Source of the DNA: Syntrophomonas sp. UBA1376
GTDB lineage: Bacteria; Bacillota; Syntrophomonadia; Syntrophomonadales; Syntrophomonadaceae
DNA length: 6,161 nucleotides
Direction of reading: 5' to 3'
Assembly (NCBI GenBank): GCA_002305535.1
Contig: DBRE01000053.1
Location: 3,645-9,805, forward strand
In this document: positions 1 through 6,161 of the stretch, piece after piece
How positions within the stretch are numbered: the stretch's first letter is position 1
Layout: each line of letters opens with the position of its first letter
Notes under the pieces: model-generated
The model's input: the letters and a program-made list of their open reading frames with translations, nothing else
What the model was told of the DNA's origin: nothing
The model's database searches: none
Program-made: the position numbers and the translations under genes

Positions 1-14
1 GCCATCACAGCTGC

Positions 15-44
15 AAAATCTCCCGCCTGATATTTCAGGGGGAG
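15..44 (-). terminator. Probable Rho-independent terminator after glnS
   Basis: On the minus strand, CTCCC and CCTGA pair with TCAGG and GGGAG around an AATA loop. This gives a 10-bp stem with one bulged C. The stem is followed by ATTTTGC, a short T tract at 15-18. It lies about 105 bases beyond the glnS stop in the correct orientation. The T tract is only four bases long, so efficiency is uncertain. In the other direction the hairpin is followed by GTTTAT, which is weaker. Confidence 0.55.
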
Positions 45-148
45 GTTTATCATATCATCAGCTCAACCTATCCACTTTTAATTCCTGACCTGCACGACCT
101 CGTCCAACCACATGTCCCGCTGGGTGATTGTAACCGGATTCCCTGTGC

Positions 149-1879
149 TTAGCCTTGTTTGTTCTGGATTTTAGCCCAGGAATCCCGTAATCCCACTATC
201 CGGTTAAAGACCAGTTTTCCACTGCTGCTATCCGGGTCAACCACAAAATAGCCCTGGCGCAGGAATTGATAGCTGCTTTCCACTGCGGCATCAGCCAGGC
301 TCGGTTCAACCAGAGAATCTTTTAACACCTCAAGAGAGTCGGGATTTAGGAAACTGGTAAAATCCTTCCCTTCCTCCTCATCATCCGGATTTTCTTTCAA
401 AAACAGCTGATCATAGAGACGCACTTCTGCGGGTATGGCATGCTGCGCAGACACCCAGTGCAAAGTACCTTTCACTCGTCGTCCAGCATTGGGTCCCCCG
501 CTTTTGGAATCAGGATCATAAGTACAGTGCAGTTCGACTATTCGTCCTTGATCATCTTTGATGACTTCCTGGCACTCTATGATATAGGCACTTTTGAGCC
601 GTACCTCTCCGCCGGGTCGCAGACGGAAGAACTTCTTGGGAGGATCCTCCATGAAATCTTCCTGTTCAATGTATATTTCCCGGGCAAAAGGAATCTCCCG
701 GATCCCCATCTCCGGTTGTTCAATATTGTTCTCGGTGGTCATCCACTCCACTTTATCCTCCGGATAATTAGTTATCACTACTTTCAGCGGGCGCAAGACT
801 GCCATGACCCGGGAAGCCCGCCTGTTCAAATCCTCACGGATGCAATGCTCCAGCAAGGCAATATCCACTGTGCTATTGCGTTTGGCTACCCCAATGCGAT
901 CACAGAAGTCACGGATAGCTTCTGGAGTATAACCACGCCTGCGCAGACCAGAAATAGTAGGCATGCGCGGATCATCCCATCCCCCAACAACTCCCTTTTC
1001 CACCAGCAAACGCAGTTTACGCTTACTCATTACAGTATAGGTCAAGTTTAGGCGGGCAAATTCTATCTGTTGGGGCCGGCCATGGATTTCCTTACCATAA
1101 TCGACCTGTTCAATACACCAGTCATAAAGAGGTCGATGATCGGCAAATTCCAGCGTACAAACAGAATGAGTAATACTCTCCAGGGCATCAGATAAAGGAT
1201 GAGCATAATCATACATGGGATAGATACACCACTTGTCCCCGGTACGGTGATGATGAGCATGCTGGATCCTGTACAACACCGGATCGCGCATATTAAGATT
1301 AGGAGAAGCCATATCTATTTTAGCTCGCAGCACTCGGGCGCCATCCGGGAATTCTCCGTTCTTCATACGCATGAATAGATCGAGGTTTTCTTCTATTGAG
1401 CGGTTGCGATAAGGGCTTTCTTTACCAGGTTCCGTCAAAGTCCCACGATACTCCCTGATTTCCTCGGCACTCAGGTCACAGACGTAGGCTTGGCCTTTAT
1501 TGATCAACTGGCAGGCGAACTCAAAAAGCTGGTCAAAATAATCAGAAGCATAATAGAGCCGATCTTCCCAGTCAAAGCCTAACCAGCGCACATTGTCCTG
1601 GATGGATTCCACATATTCAATTTCTTCTTTACTGGGATTAGTGTCATCAAAACGAAGGTTGCAGATCCCTCCATTGGCTGCCGCCAGTCCAAAATTCAGG
1701 CAGATGGACTTAGCATGTCCTATATGCAGGTAGCCATTAGGTTCGGGAGGAAAACGAGTATGCACCCTCCCATTATTTTTCCCGGATTTCAAGTCTTCCG
1801 TGATTATGGTTTGAATAAAGTTAACGGGCAAACTGTCGGCGGTCTCCTGACCTAACGATTTTTCATCCCGGTCACTCAT
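149..1879 (-). CDS. glnS: Glutaminyl-tRNA synthetase (GlnRS)
   Basis: This cytoplasmic class I enzyme charges tRNA-Gln with glutamine using ATP. It is complete at 576 residues; E. coli GlnRS has about 554. The N-terminal NFIQTIITEDL (20-30) matches the family start. The ATP-binding motif PPEPNGYLHIGHAKS places HIGH at residues 52-55. FDDTNPSKEE (77-86) is the form typical of GlnRS rather than GluRS. YAHPLSDALE near 225-234 and TLEFADHRPLYDW near 242-254 belong to the glutamine and tRNA acceptor region. The KMSKS-equivalent VMSKRKL is at 283-289. The C-terminal half (about 345-540) is the two-barrel anticodon-binding region, including LHWVSAQHAIPAEVRLYDQLF near 473-493. An acidic stretch (NPDDEEEGKD, 497-506) fits a variable loop. 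All key motifs are intact. It has its own promoter and Shine-Dalgarno and is not functionally linked to the upstream exporter. Many Firmicutes make Gln-tRNA through GluRS plus GatCAB instead, so a GlnRS here would often reflect ancient transfer; that is inference. Confidence 0.98.
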   Translation of the reverse strand: MSDRDEKSLGQETADSLPVNFIQTIITEDLKSGKNNGRVHTRFPPEPNGYLHIGHAKSICLNFGLAAANGGICNLRFDDTNPSKEEIEYVESIQDNVRWLGFDWEDRLYYASDYFDQLFEFACQLINKGQAYVCDLSAEEIREYRGTLTEPGKESPYRNRSIEENLDLFMRMKNGEFPDGARVLRAKIDMASPNLNMRDPVLYRIQHAHHHRTGDKWCIYPMYDYAHPLSDALESITHSVCTLEFADHRPLYDWCIEQVDYGKEIHGRPQQIEFARLNLTYTVMSKRKLRLLVEKGVVGGWDDPRMPTISGLRRRGYTPEAIRDFCDRIGVAKRNSTVDIALLEHCIREDLNRRASRVMAVLRPLKVVITNYPEDKVEWMTTENNIEQPEMGIREIPFAREIYIEQEDFMEDPPKKFFRLRPGGEVRLKSAYIIECQEVIKDDQGRIVELHCTYDPDSKSGGPNAGRRVKGTLHWVSAQHAIPAEVRLYDQLFLKENPDDEEEGKDFTSFLNPDSLEVLKDSLVEPSLADAAVESSYQFLRQGYFVVDPDSSSGKLVFNRIVGLRDSWAKIQNKQG

Positions 1880-1890
1880 AAAAGTTACTG

Positions 1891-1897
1891 CCTCCTT
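1891..1897 (-). promoter_or_regulatory. Shine-Dalgarno AAGGAGG of glnS
   Basis: A full-consensus AAGGAGG lies 11 bases before the ATG at 1877-1879. It supports that start over downstream alternatives, and the spacing is the same as for the fusion protein gene. Its 3' part overlaps the AGGCAGTA segment that could pair with sequence further upstream. Confidence 0.8.
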
Positions 1898-1938
1898 ATT
1901 CTTAAAAGCGCTCTGGCTACGATCGCCAGTCTCTTACC

Positions 1939-1967
1939 ATGATAAGTAAATCTGCTACTGCTTTCAA
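1939..1967 (-). promoter_or_regulatory. SigA/sigma70-type promoter for glnS
   Basis: On the minus strand, TTGAAA (1962-1967) and TATCAT (1939-1944) are separated by exactly 17 bases. Each hexamer matches the consensus at five of six positions. Transcription would start near 1931-1933, giving a leader of roughly 50 bases before the glnS ATG. The site lies wholly between the exporter operon and glnS, so glnS can be expressed independently. It is a prediction from sequence only. Confidence 0.65.
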
Positions 1968-2006
1968 GCCGTTTGCTCGACAGGCAGTACCCCTGTTTCA
2001 TAGTTA

Positions 2007-3167
2007 CTATTGCACTGGTTTGACCCGACTGCCCTCTTTTACTTCCTGACTGCCATCTCGTATCACTATTTGGCCAGGTTCAATACCTTCTATTATTTCC
2101 ACCCACAGCTGATTTTTATCACCAACGATAACCGGCGTGATGACCATACGATTGTCAACTACTGCCATCACCTGGTAATCGCCGTTACTATTCAAGCGAA
2201 TAGCTTCACGGGGCAGGAGGGTGACATCCTCCTTATGAACTGTTTCTATAGCGACTCGCACTTCATAACCGGGACGCAGGTTGGCGGTTTGTGGCAGACT
2301 TATCACTACCGGCACCCTTCTCTGAATTACCCCCAAGGCTGATACCTTTTCATAAGCCTGCGGGTATATCTTGCCCACTTGACCAGATAGGCTCTGTTCT
2401 CCTAGGACTGGTGCGGTGATAGTCACCTTTTGTCCCACTTGCACCTGCCCTATTTCATCACTGAGAAGATCAGTTTTTATTTCCATACCCTCGTCAGCAC
2501 CGATTTGAGCCAACAAGGTACCTGGAGCCACGACCTGTCCTTTTTTGACGGGCCGATCCAGCAACACTCCGGCCACTGAACTGCGAACTTCCCATTCTGC
2601 ACTCTGGCTTAACAGGGCATCTAACATTATCTGGTGATCCCCTACCTGTTGGGCTAAGCCAGCTACGCTACTTTCCTGCTGGGCTACCGAATTGCGAATT
2701 TTACTAAACTGAAGTTGGGCTGTTTGGTAATCGGCTTCTGCCAAAGCTCCAGCATCCAGTAACGCCTTCTTTCTATCCAGATCATCCTGAGCTTGATTTA
2801 ACTCGGCTCGTCTGGCCAGCAGTTCCAACTCTGCTTGACTGAGCTGGGATTTTACCTGAGCCAATTGAGAACGCACTGAAGCAAGTTCTGCTTCTAAAGC
2901 TGAATTGGTCAAGATCATCACTAATTGACCCTTTTCAACCCGATCCCCAGCATCCAACAACACCTGGCTGACTAAAGCTGTCTGGGTGGCTTGGATCTGT
3001 TGTTCCTCGATCACCTGGACATAACCGGTTTCTTCAATCACCTGAGTGAAGATCCCCTTATTAGCCTGAGTGACCTCCACCTGTTGCCCGCTGCTCATTA
3101 AGGCAGCCGCTATAACTATGACCGCTACCACGAAGATCCCAATTACCCAGGGTTTTTTGAGTTTCAT
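2007..3167 (-). CDS. HlyD/MacA-type membrane fusion protein (exporter adaptor subunit)
   Basis: This is the adaptor subunit of the exporter, 386 residues. A short basic N-terminus (MKLKKPW) is followed by one membrane helix at about 7-25. There is no lipobox cysteine, and the protein contains no cysteine at all, so it is anchored by an uncleaved helix rather than by lipid. The order of domains is: first lipoyl half about 55-87 (VLLDAGDRVEKGQLV), a long heptad-rich coiled-coil hairpin about 88-190 with a turn near 138-147, the second lipoyl half about 190-222 (GVLLDRPVKKGQVVAPGTLL), a beta-barrel domain to about 310 and a membrane-proximal domain to about 380. This is the full plan of the MacA-like family at normal length. 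The hairpin tip reads R132-x3-L136, then alanine at 143 where TolC-binding adaptors usually have serine. It is the last gene of the operon, after its permease. Family assignment is firm; substrate and any outer partner are unknown. Confidence 0.93.
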   Translation of the reverse strand: MKLKKPWVIGIFVVAVIVIAAALMSSGQQVEVTQANKGIFTQVIEETGYVQVIEEQQIQATQTALVSQVLLDAGDRVEKGQLVMILTNSALEAELASVRSQLAQVKSQLSQAELELLARRAELNQAQDDLDRKKALLDAGALAEADYQTAQLQFSKIRNSVAQQESSVAGLAQQVGDHQIMLDALLSQSAEWEVRSSVAGVLLDRPVKKGQVVAPGTLLAQIGADEGMEIKTDLLSDEIGQVQVGQKVTITAPVLGEQSLSGQVGKIYPQAYEKVSALGVIQRRVPVVISLPQTANLRPGYEVRVAIETVHKEDVTLLPREAIRLNSNGDYQVMAVVDNRMVITPVIVGDKNQLWVEIIEGIEPGQIVIRDGSQEVKEGSRVKPVQ

Positions 3168-3178
3168 ATACCTTCTTC

Positions 3179-3185
3179 CCTCCTT
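3179..3185 (-). promoter_or_regulatory. Shine-Dalgarno AAGGAGG of the fusion protein gene, overlapping the permease stop
   Basis: The minus strand reads TTAAGGAGG across the end of the permease gene. The TAA stop (3184-3186) shares its two final A bases with a full-consensus AAGGAGG. The spacing to the ATG at 3165-3167 is 11 bases. The site decides the fusion protein start and ties the two genes into one transcript. A ribosome terminating on the permease sits on this site, so reinitiation is plausible. Confidence 0.8.
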
Positions 3186-5559
3186 AATCTCTATTCTTCA
3201 AGGCTTCCACCATATCGATCTGTTTTACTTTACGAAGGGCTAGCTGTTGTCCCATCCAGGTAAAAATCAAGGCAGCCAGAGCCGCGATCATATAGGTGCG
3301 GGGGTAAATGATGGCCGGTAGACTGAAAAGATCGGTGCTGACACTGGCCATGATAACCGTTCCCATGGCTTTTCCGGCCGGTAATCCTATGATGATTCCC
3401 AGGATCGTCTGTACTCCGGTCTCCTTGCGGAGCAGGGCAGCTATTTCCTGCTGATAGTAACCAATGACCCTTAGTGAGGCCATTTCTCTTTGGCGCTCCT
3501 GAAAGGTCATGACCGAGGTATTGTACACTATGGCCAGACCTAGTAATCCCGCCATTAGTACCATAATGGCTATAAAGGCGATGATGGTGTCCATGTATTG
3601 CAGTAAAGCCGACTGTTCACGTCGGGGACTCATTACCGAACTGACCCCATTAATATCATGCAGGCGGTTTTCTACACTTTTCATTTCCGCCCCATCTAGT
3701 TTCAGCATTACTGCTGATACTACCTGGCTTTCACCCAGAAGGTGGTTAGCTGTATCCCAGGAAATATAAGAACCACTGCTGGTCATAGGCTGATTAGTTC
3801 CGACTATGCGTAATTGCTCAGTCCGGGAAGGGCCTATACCCATGGCCGTCTGTACTTCGACCATATCGCCCGGCCGAAGACCTAGTCGGTTGGCTATGGC
3901 TTCGTTAAGCAGGATACCTTCTTCTGGTACCGGATGCTGCTGTCCGTACATATCATAAACTTTGCGGAGTTGGCTGGTGACTTCCACTCCGGTCAAAAGC
4001 TCCTCTTCACTTCGATCGCCAACCTTTATTTTGACCGGCACTTCCAGAATAGGTTCCATTTTTTGAACCTCACTCCAACGGATCCATTCGTTCATCTCAG
4101 CATAGCGAACTGGCTGGGTGAAGCGAACCATATAATCGTAATGGCTGGTCATGGAGATGCCCTGGTTCAGCATGTAATCGACCGCATCATTCATAAAAAA
4201 AGCAAATATCAGCAGGCAGACGGTAAAGACTACTCCCAACACTGTAACGGCAAAGCGCACCCAATTGCGGAAAATGGAGCGCAGGCTCATGCGCCAACTG
4301 CTGCTGAGACGCTGCCACAGCCAGGGCCAGCGCTCCAGCTGGGTATGTCTTCCTAAAACGGGTGGTTCGGGGCGCATAGCCTCGGCTGGATCAATGCGCA
4401 CCACTGATCGGGAAGCCAGCAATCCGGCTGCCAGACCTACTGCCAGGCTTATTAACAGACTGCGGATCACTACCGTCAGGTTTACTCCTCCGATCTCCCC
4501 GGGAAGATTGAAAAACTGGGCATAAACCTGCGATATGCCGGCGGCCATAACCACTCCCATGATTATGCCCAGGATGGCGCCTACAGCGCTCACCAAAAGA
4601 GCATAGGCAGCATAATTCCATATGATTTGGCTACTGCTGTAACCCAGAGCTTTCATGACCCCAATGGGTAGGCGCTGGGTTTTGATCAGCCGGTTGATGA
4701 TAATAAATTGAATAGCAGCAGCGATCAAGAAAAATATCAAGGGCAGTGAACTGGACATGGCCTGCAATCCGTCTAATTCAGCCTGCAGGGCGGCATGGCT
4801 TAGCTGATCCTGGCGGGGATAACTGGCCAAGTTACCGTAGGGTTCTAAAATAGTCTCGATCTGCCTGGCCACCAGAGTTTCGTCTACCCCAGGGGCCAGA
4901 TCCACTACTACCTGGTTGATCTGGCCGGGATGATCCAAAATCTGCTGGGCTTGGTTGTGGGGGATCATAATGATACCAAATCTATCTGGCTCGGGCATCA
5001 TGGATCCGGAATCTCGCATGGGGTAAATATTCTCCGGACTGGTGGCAGTGCCTATCACCGTCAAGACCACTTTCTTGCCATCGGCAATAACCACCAAACT
5101 ATCACCCAGAGACATATCATTAGCCTGAAAATACTGGGGATCCACCAAAGCTCCGATATTTCCCGCAACACCTTCCTCCAACCAATTTCCCGACAATAGA
5201 TGCAGACGGTTTACTTCGCCCTCCATGGGCAAAGGATATCCGGTCAGTCTTCCTATAGCCCGATCATTGTCGTCTTTTACAATGGGAACATCCTTCTGTA
5301 AACGCCCGGTGGCCTTATTTACTCCCGGCAGGGCCTCTATGCGGTTCACTACTGATTCAGGTGCTTTGACCACCACAAAGGTGTAGTCCGCAAAACGGTA
5401 ATCCTGGTAAAAGTGCTCCTGCGATAAGCCCAGGTTAGACTGAGCCGTATTCATTCCTATATAGATGGAAACCCCCAGCGTAACGATCAGAACCAAAGCA
5501 ATAAACTGGCCCCCACTGGTTCTTACCATCCGCAGGAGTTTGCGAGTCAGAATACTCAT
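3184..5559 (-). CDS. ABC exporter permease with two FtsX-type halves (8 predicted membrane segments)
   Basis: This is the membrane subunit of the exporter, 791 residues. Hydrophobic segments fall at about 17-37, 272-290, 313-343, 362-384, 435-457, 658-682, 712-738 and 755-776. That is two repeats of the FtsX plan: one helix, a large extracytoplasmic domain (about 38-270 and 458-657), then three helices. The repeats share landmarks. A coupling-loop segment lies between the second and third helices of each half (PIGVMKALGYSSSQI near 298-312; REMASLRVIGYYQQEI near 691-706). A short motif follows the last helix of each half (IDPAEAMRPEPP near 389; IDMVEALKNRD at the C-terminus). MacB itself has only one such half and works as a dimer, so this protein probably supplies both halves in one chain, as in other long FtsX-like permeases of Firmicutes. 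The start overlaps the ATPase stop, and the fusion protein gene follows 16 bases downstream. The substrate could be a peptide, lipid or drug and is not determined by the sequence. Confidence 0.93.
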   Translation of the reverse strand: MSILTRKLLRMVRTSGGQFIALVLIVTLGVSIYIGMNTAQSNLGLSQEHFYQDYRFADYTFVVVKAPESVVNRIEALPGVNKATGRLQKDVPIVKDDNDRAIGRLTGYPLPMEGEVNRLHLLSGNWLEEGVAGNIGALVDPQYFQANDMSLGDSLVVIADGKKVVLTVIGTATSPENIYPMRDSGSMMPEPDRFGIIMIPHNQAQQILDHPGQINQVVVDLAPGVDETLVARQIETILEPYGNLASYPRQDQLSHAALQAELDGLQAMSSSLPLIFFLIAAAIQFIIINRLIKTQRLPIGVMKALGYSSSQIIWNYAAYALLVSAVGAILGIIMGVVMAAGISQVYAQFFNLPGEIGGVNLTVVIRSLLISLAVGLAAGLLASRSVVRIDPAEAMRPEPPVLGRHTQLERWPWLWQRLSSSWRMSLRSIFRNWVRFAVTVLGVVFTVCLLIFAFFMNDAVDYMLNQGISMTSHYDYMVRFTQPVRYAEMNEWIRWSEVQKMEPILEVPVKIKVGDRSEEELLTGVEVTSQLRKVYDMYGQQHPVPEEGILLNEAIANRLGLRPGDMVEVQTAMGIGPSRTEQLRIVGTNQPMTSSGSYISWDTANHLLGESQVVSAVMLKLDGAEMKSVENRLHDINGVSSVMSPRREQSALLQYMDTIIAFIAIMVLMAGLLGLAIVYNTSVMTFQERQREMASLRVIGYYQQEIAALLRKETGVQTILGIIIGLPAGKAMGTVIMASVSTDLFSLPAIIYPRTYMIAALAALIFTWMGQQLALRKVKQIDMVEALKNRD

Positions 5560-5577
5560 TACCAGTCAATCCTTTCC
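5557..5577 (-). promoter_or_regulatory. Stop-start overlap TAATG and internal Shine-Dalgarno for the permease
   Basis: The ATPase stop codon TAA (5559-5561) shares one base with the permease ATG (5557-5559), giving TAATG. A purine-rich GGAAAGGA at 5570-5577 lies 10 bases before the ATG, inside the last ATPase codons. This arrangement supports the chosen permease start. It also suggests translational coupling, which would keep ATPase and permease amounts in step; the coupling is inference. Confidence 0.75.
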
Positions 5578-6161
5578 GGTTCAACCGGATGCTCATTAAC
5601 CACTATATCGGCTATCAAACCGCTGCGCATTCTTACTACCCGGTCGGCAATAGCACCTATGGCAGTATTGTGCGTCACGATAATCACCGTCCCACAACGT
5701 TGTCGGCGGATATCATATAACAGCCTTAAAATGCTTTTGCCGGTCTCAAAGTCGAGAGCACCGGTGGGTTCGTCGCACAGCAAGAGCCGGGGCTGTTTTA
5801 CTAACGCGCGGGCTACAGCCACCCGCTGCTGTTCTCCCCCGCTTAATTGAGAAGGAAAGTGATCACTGCGATCCAGCAGATCAACCTCCTGCAGAACTTC
5901 TGCTACTGAGCGGGGGTTTTCCACCAGCTCGGCGGCTAGAGCGACATTTTCCGCTGCGGTAAGATCAGGGACCAGATTATAGAATTGAAAAACAAAGCCT
6001 ACCTCGTGGCGGCGAAAGTTAGTCAAATGTTTTTCCGCTATGCCGGTGATAGGTTTTTGATCAAAGACTATGTCCCCGGTGCTGGGTTGGTCGATACCCC
6101 CCACCAGGTTTAACAAAGTACTCTTTCCTGAGCCGCTGGGCCCCAGAATAACTAAGAGTTC
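5559..6161 (-). CDS. ABC transporter ATP-binding protein, MacB/LolD type (5' end outside window)
   Basis: This is the nucleotide-binding subunit of an ABC exporter; it hydrolyses ATP on the cytoplasmic face to drive the FtsX-type permease encoded next. The window shows 200 residues, and the reading frame runs off the right edge without a start. The visible part begins ELLVILGPSGSGKST, so the Walker A motif is complete at residues 7-15. The Q-loop (FVFQFYNL) is near residue 59, the signature LSGGEQQRVAVARAL starts at 106, Walker B with D-E-P is at about 125-132, the D-loop GALD follows, and the H-loop histidine (VTHN) is near 164. All catalytic motifs are intact. About 25-35 N-terminal residues are missing compared with the usual 220-240 of the family. 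A TTG codon at 6114-6116 falls directly after Walker A and is an internal leucine, not a start. The motifs and the permease partner place it in the MacB/LolD/FtsE-like group; the substrate is unknown. Confidence 0.95.
   Translation of the reverse strand, partial: ELLVILGPSGSGKSTLLNLVGGIDQPSTGDIVFDQKPITGIAEKHLTNFRRHEVGFVFQFYNLVPDLTAAENVALAAELVENPRSVAEVLQEVDLLDRSDHFPSQLSGGEQQRVAVARALVKQPRLLLCDEPTGALDFETGKSILRLLYDIRRQRCGTVIIVTHNTAIGAIADRVVRMRSGLIADIVVNEHPVEPERIDW

Larger units (their letters stand above)
1880..2006 (-). other. Intergenic spacer and glnS leader, with possible alternative pairings
   Basis: This 127-base gap separates the fusion protein stop from the glnS start. Besides the promoter it contains a 5-bp hairpin at 1913-1929 (CTGGC, 7-base loop, GCCAG), which would lie in the 5' part of the glnS leader and has no adjoining T tract. 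TACTGCCT (1982-1989) is complementary over 8 bases to AGGCAGTA (1886-1893), which overlaps the glnS Shine-Dalgarno. Its TACTGC part is also complementary to GCAGTA (1956-1961). I see no T-box motif and no clear terminator for the exporter operon. The pairings may be chance. Confidence 0.4.

Noticed and set aside
3..152. End of a convergent plus-strand gene entering from the left edge
   Set aside because: The frame is open to a TAG at 150-152, but it is only about 50 codons long, runs through the hairpin and has no recognisable similarity.
440..1051. A 203-codon open frame on the plus strand
   Set aside because: It lies wholly antisense to glnS, has no Shine-Dalgarno or recognisable domain, and glnS is certain.
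1063..1260. A 65-codon minus-strand open frame
   Set aside because: It is an alternative frame inside glnS with no start signal.
1880..2006. T-box riboswitch before glnS
   Set aside because: Firmicute synthetase genes often have one, but the leader is too short and I find no T-box consensus such as GGTGGNACCGCG followed by a terminator.
3934..4525. Overlapping plus-strand open frames of 140 and 86 codons
   Set aside because: Both are antisense to the permease coding region and show no family features.
6114..6116. TTG as start codon of the ATP-binding protein
   Set aside because: The frame continues to the window edge and encodes a complete Walker A motif directly before this codon, so it is an internal leucine.
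1..6161. CRISPR array, tRNA or rRNA gene, insertion sequence or toxin-antitoxin pair
   Set aside because: I see no spaced direct repeats, cloverleaf, transposase or terminal inverted repeats; nearly all of the window is four ordinary genes.

Overview
The window looks like a piece of a bacterial chromosome, probably from a Clostridia-like Firmicute. The grounds are strong AAGGAGG ribosome binding sites, SigA-type promoter elements and a membrane-fusion/FtsX/ATPase exporter set of the kind found in that group. This placement is inference; there is no rRNA or marker gene here to settle it. All four genes read on the minus strand, so transcription runs from high to low coordinates.

Positions 6161 to 2007 hold a tightly packed three-gene ABC exporter operon. 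It starts with a MacB/LolD-type ATP-binding protein whose N-terminus lies beyond the right edge. Next is a 791-residue permease that carries two complete FtsX-type halves in one chain; its start codon overlaps the ATPase stop as TAATG. Last is a 386-residue HlyD/MacA-type membrane fusion protein whose Shine-Dalgarno sequence overlaps the permease stop codon. The ATPase would drive conformational change in the permease, and the fusion protein would receive or guide the substrate outside the membrane. The substrate cannot be read from the sequence. The operon promoter is outside the window.

Positions 2006 to 1880 form a 127-base spacer with no gene. It holds a good SigA-type promoter for the next gene, a short hairpin and a strong Shine-Dalgarno sequence. 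No clear Rho-independent terminator ends the exporter operon, so read-through is possible. Three short complementary segments in the spacer could form alternative pairings, one of which covers the Shine-Dalgarno sequence.

Positions 1879 to 149 encode a complete glutaminyl-tRNA synthetase (glnS), a housekeeping enzyme unrelated in function to the exporter. Positions 148 to 1 hold no gene that I can support. They contain a hairpin followed by a short T tract that probably terminates glnS. No novel system is evident: the exporter and the synthetase belong to known families, and the points worth checking are details of architecture and regulation.
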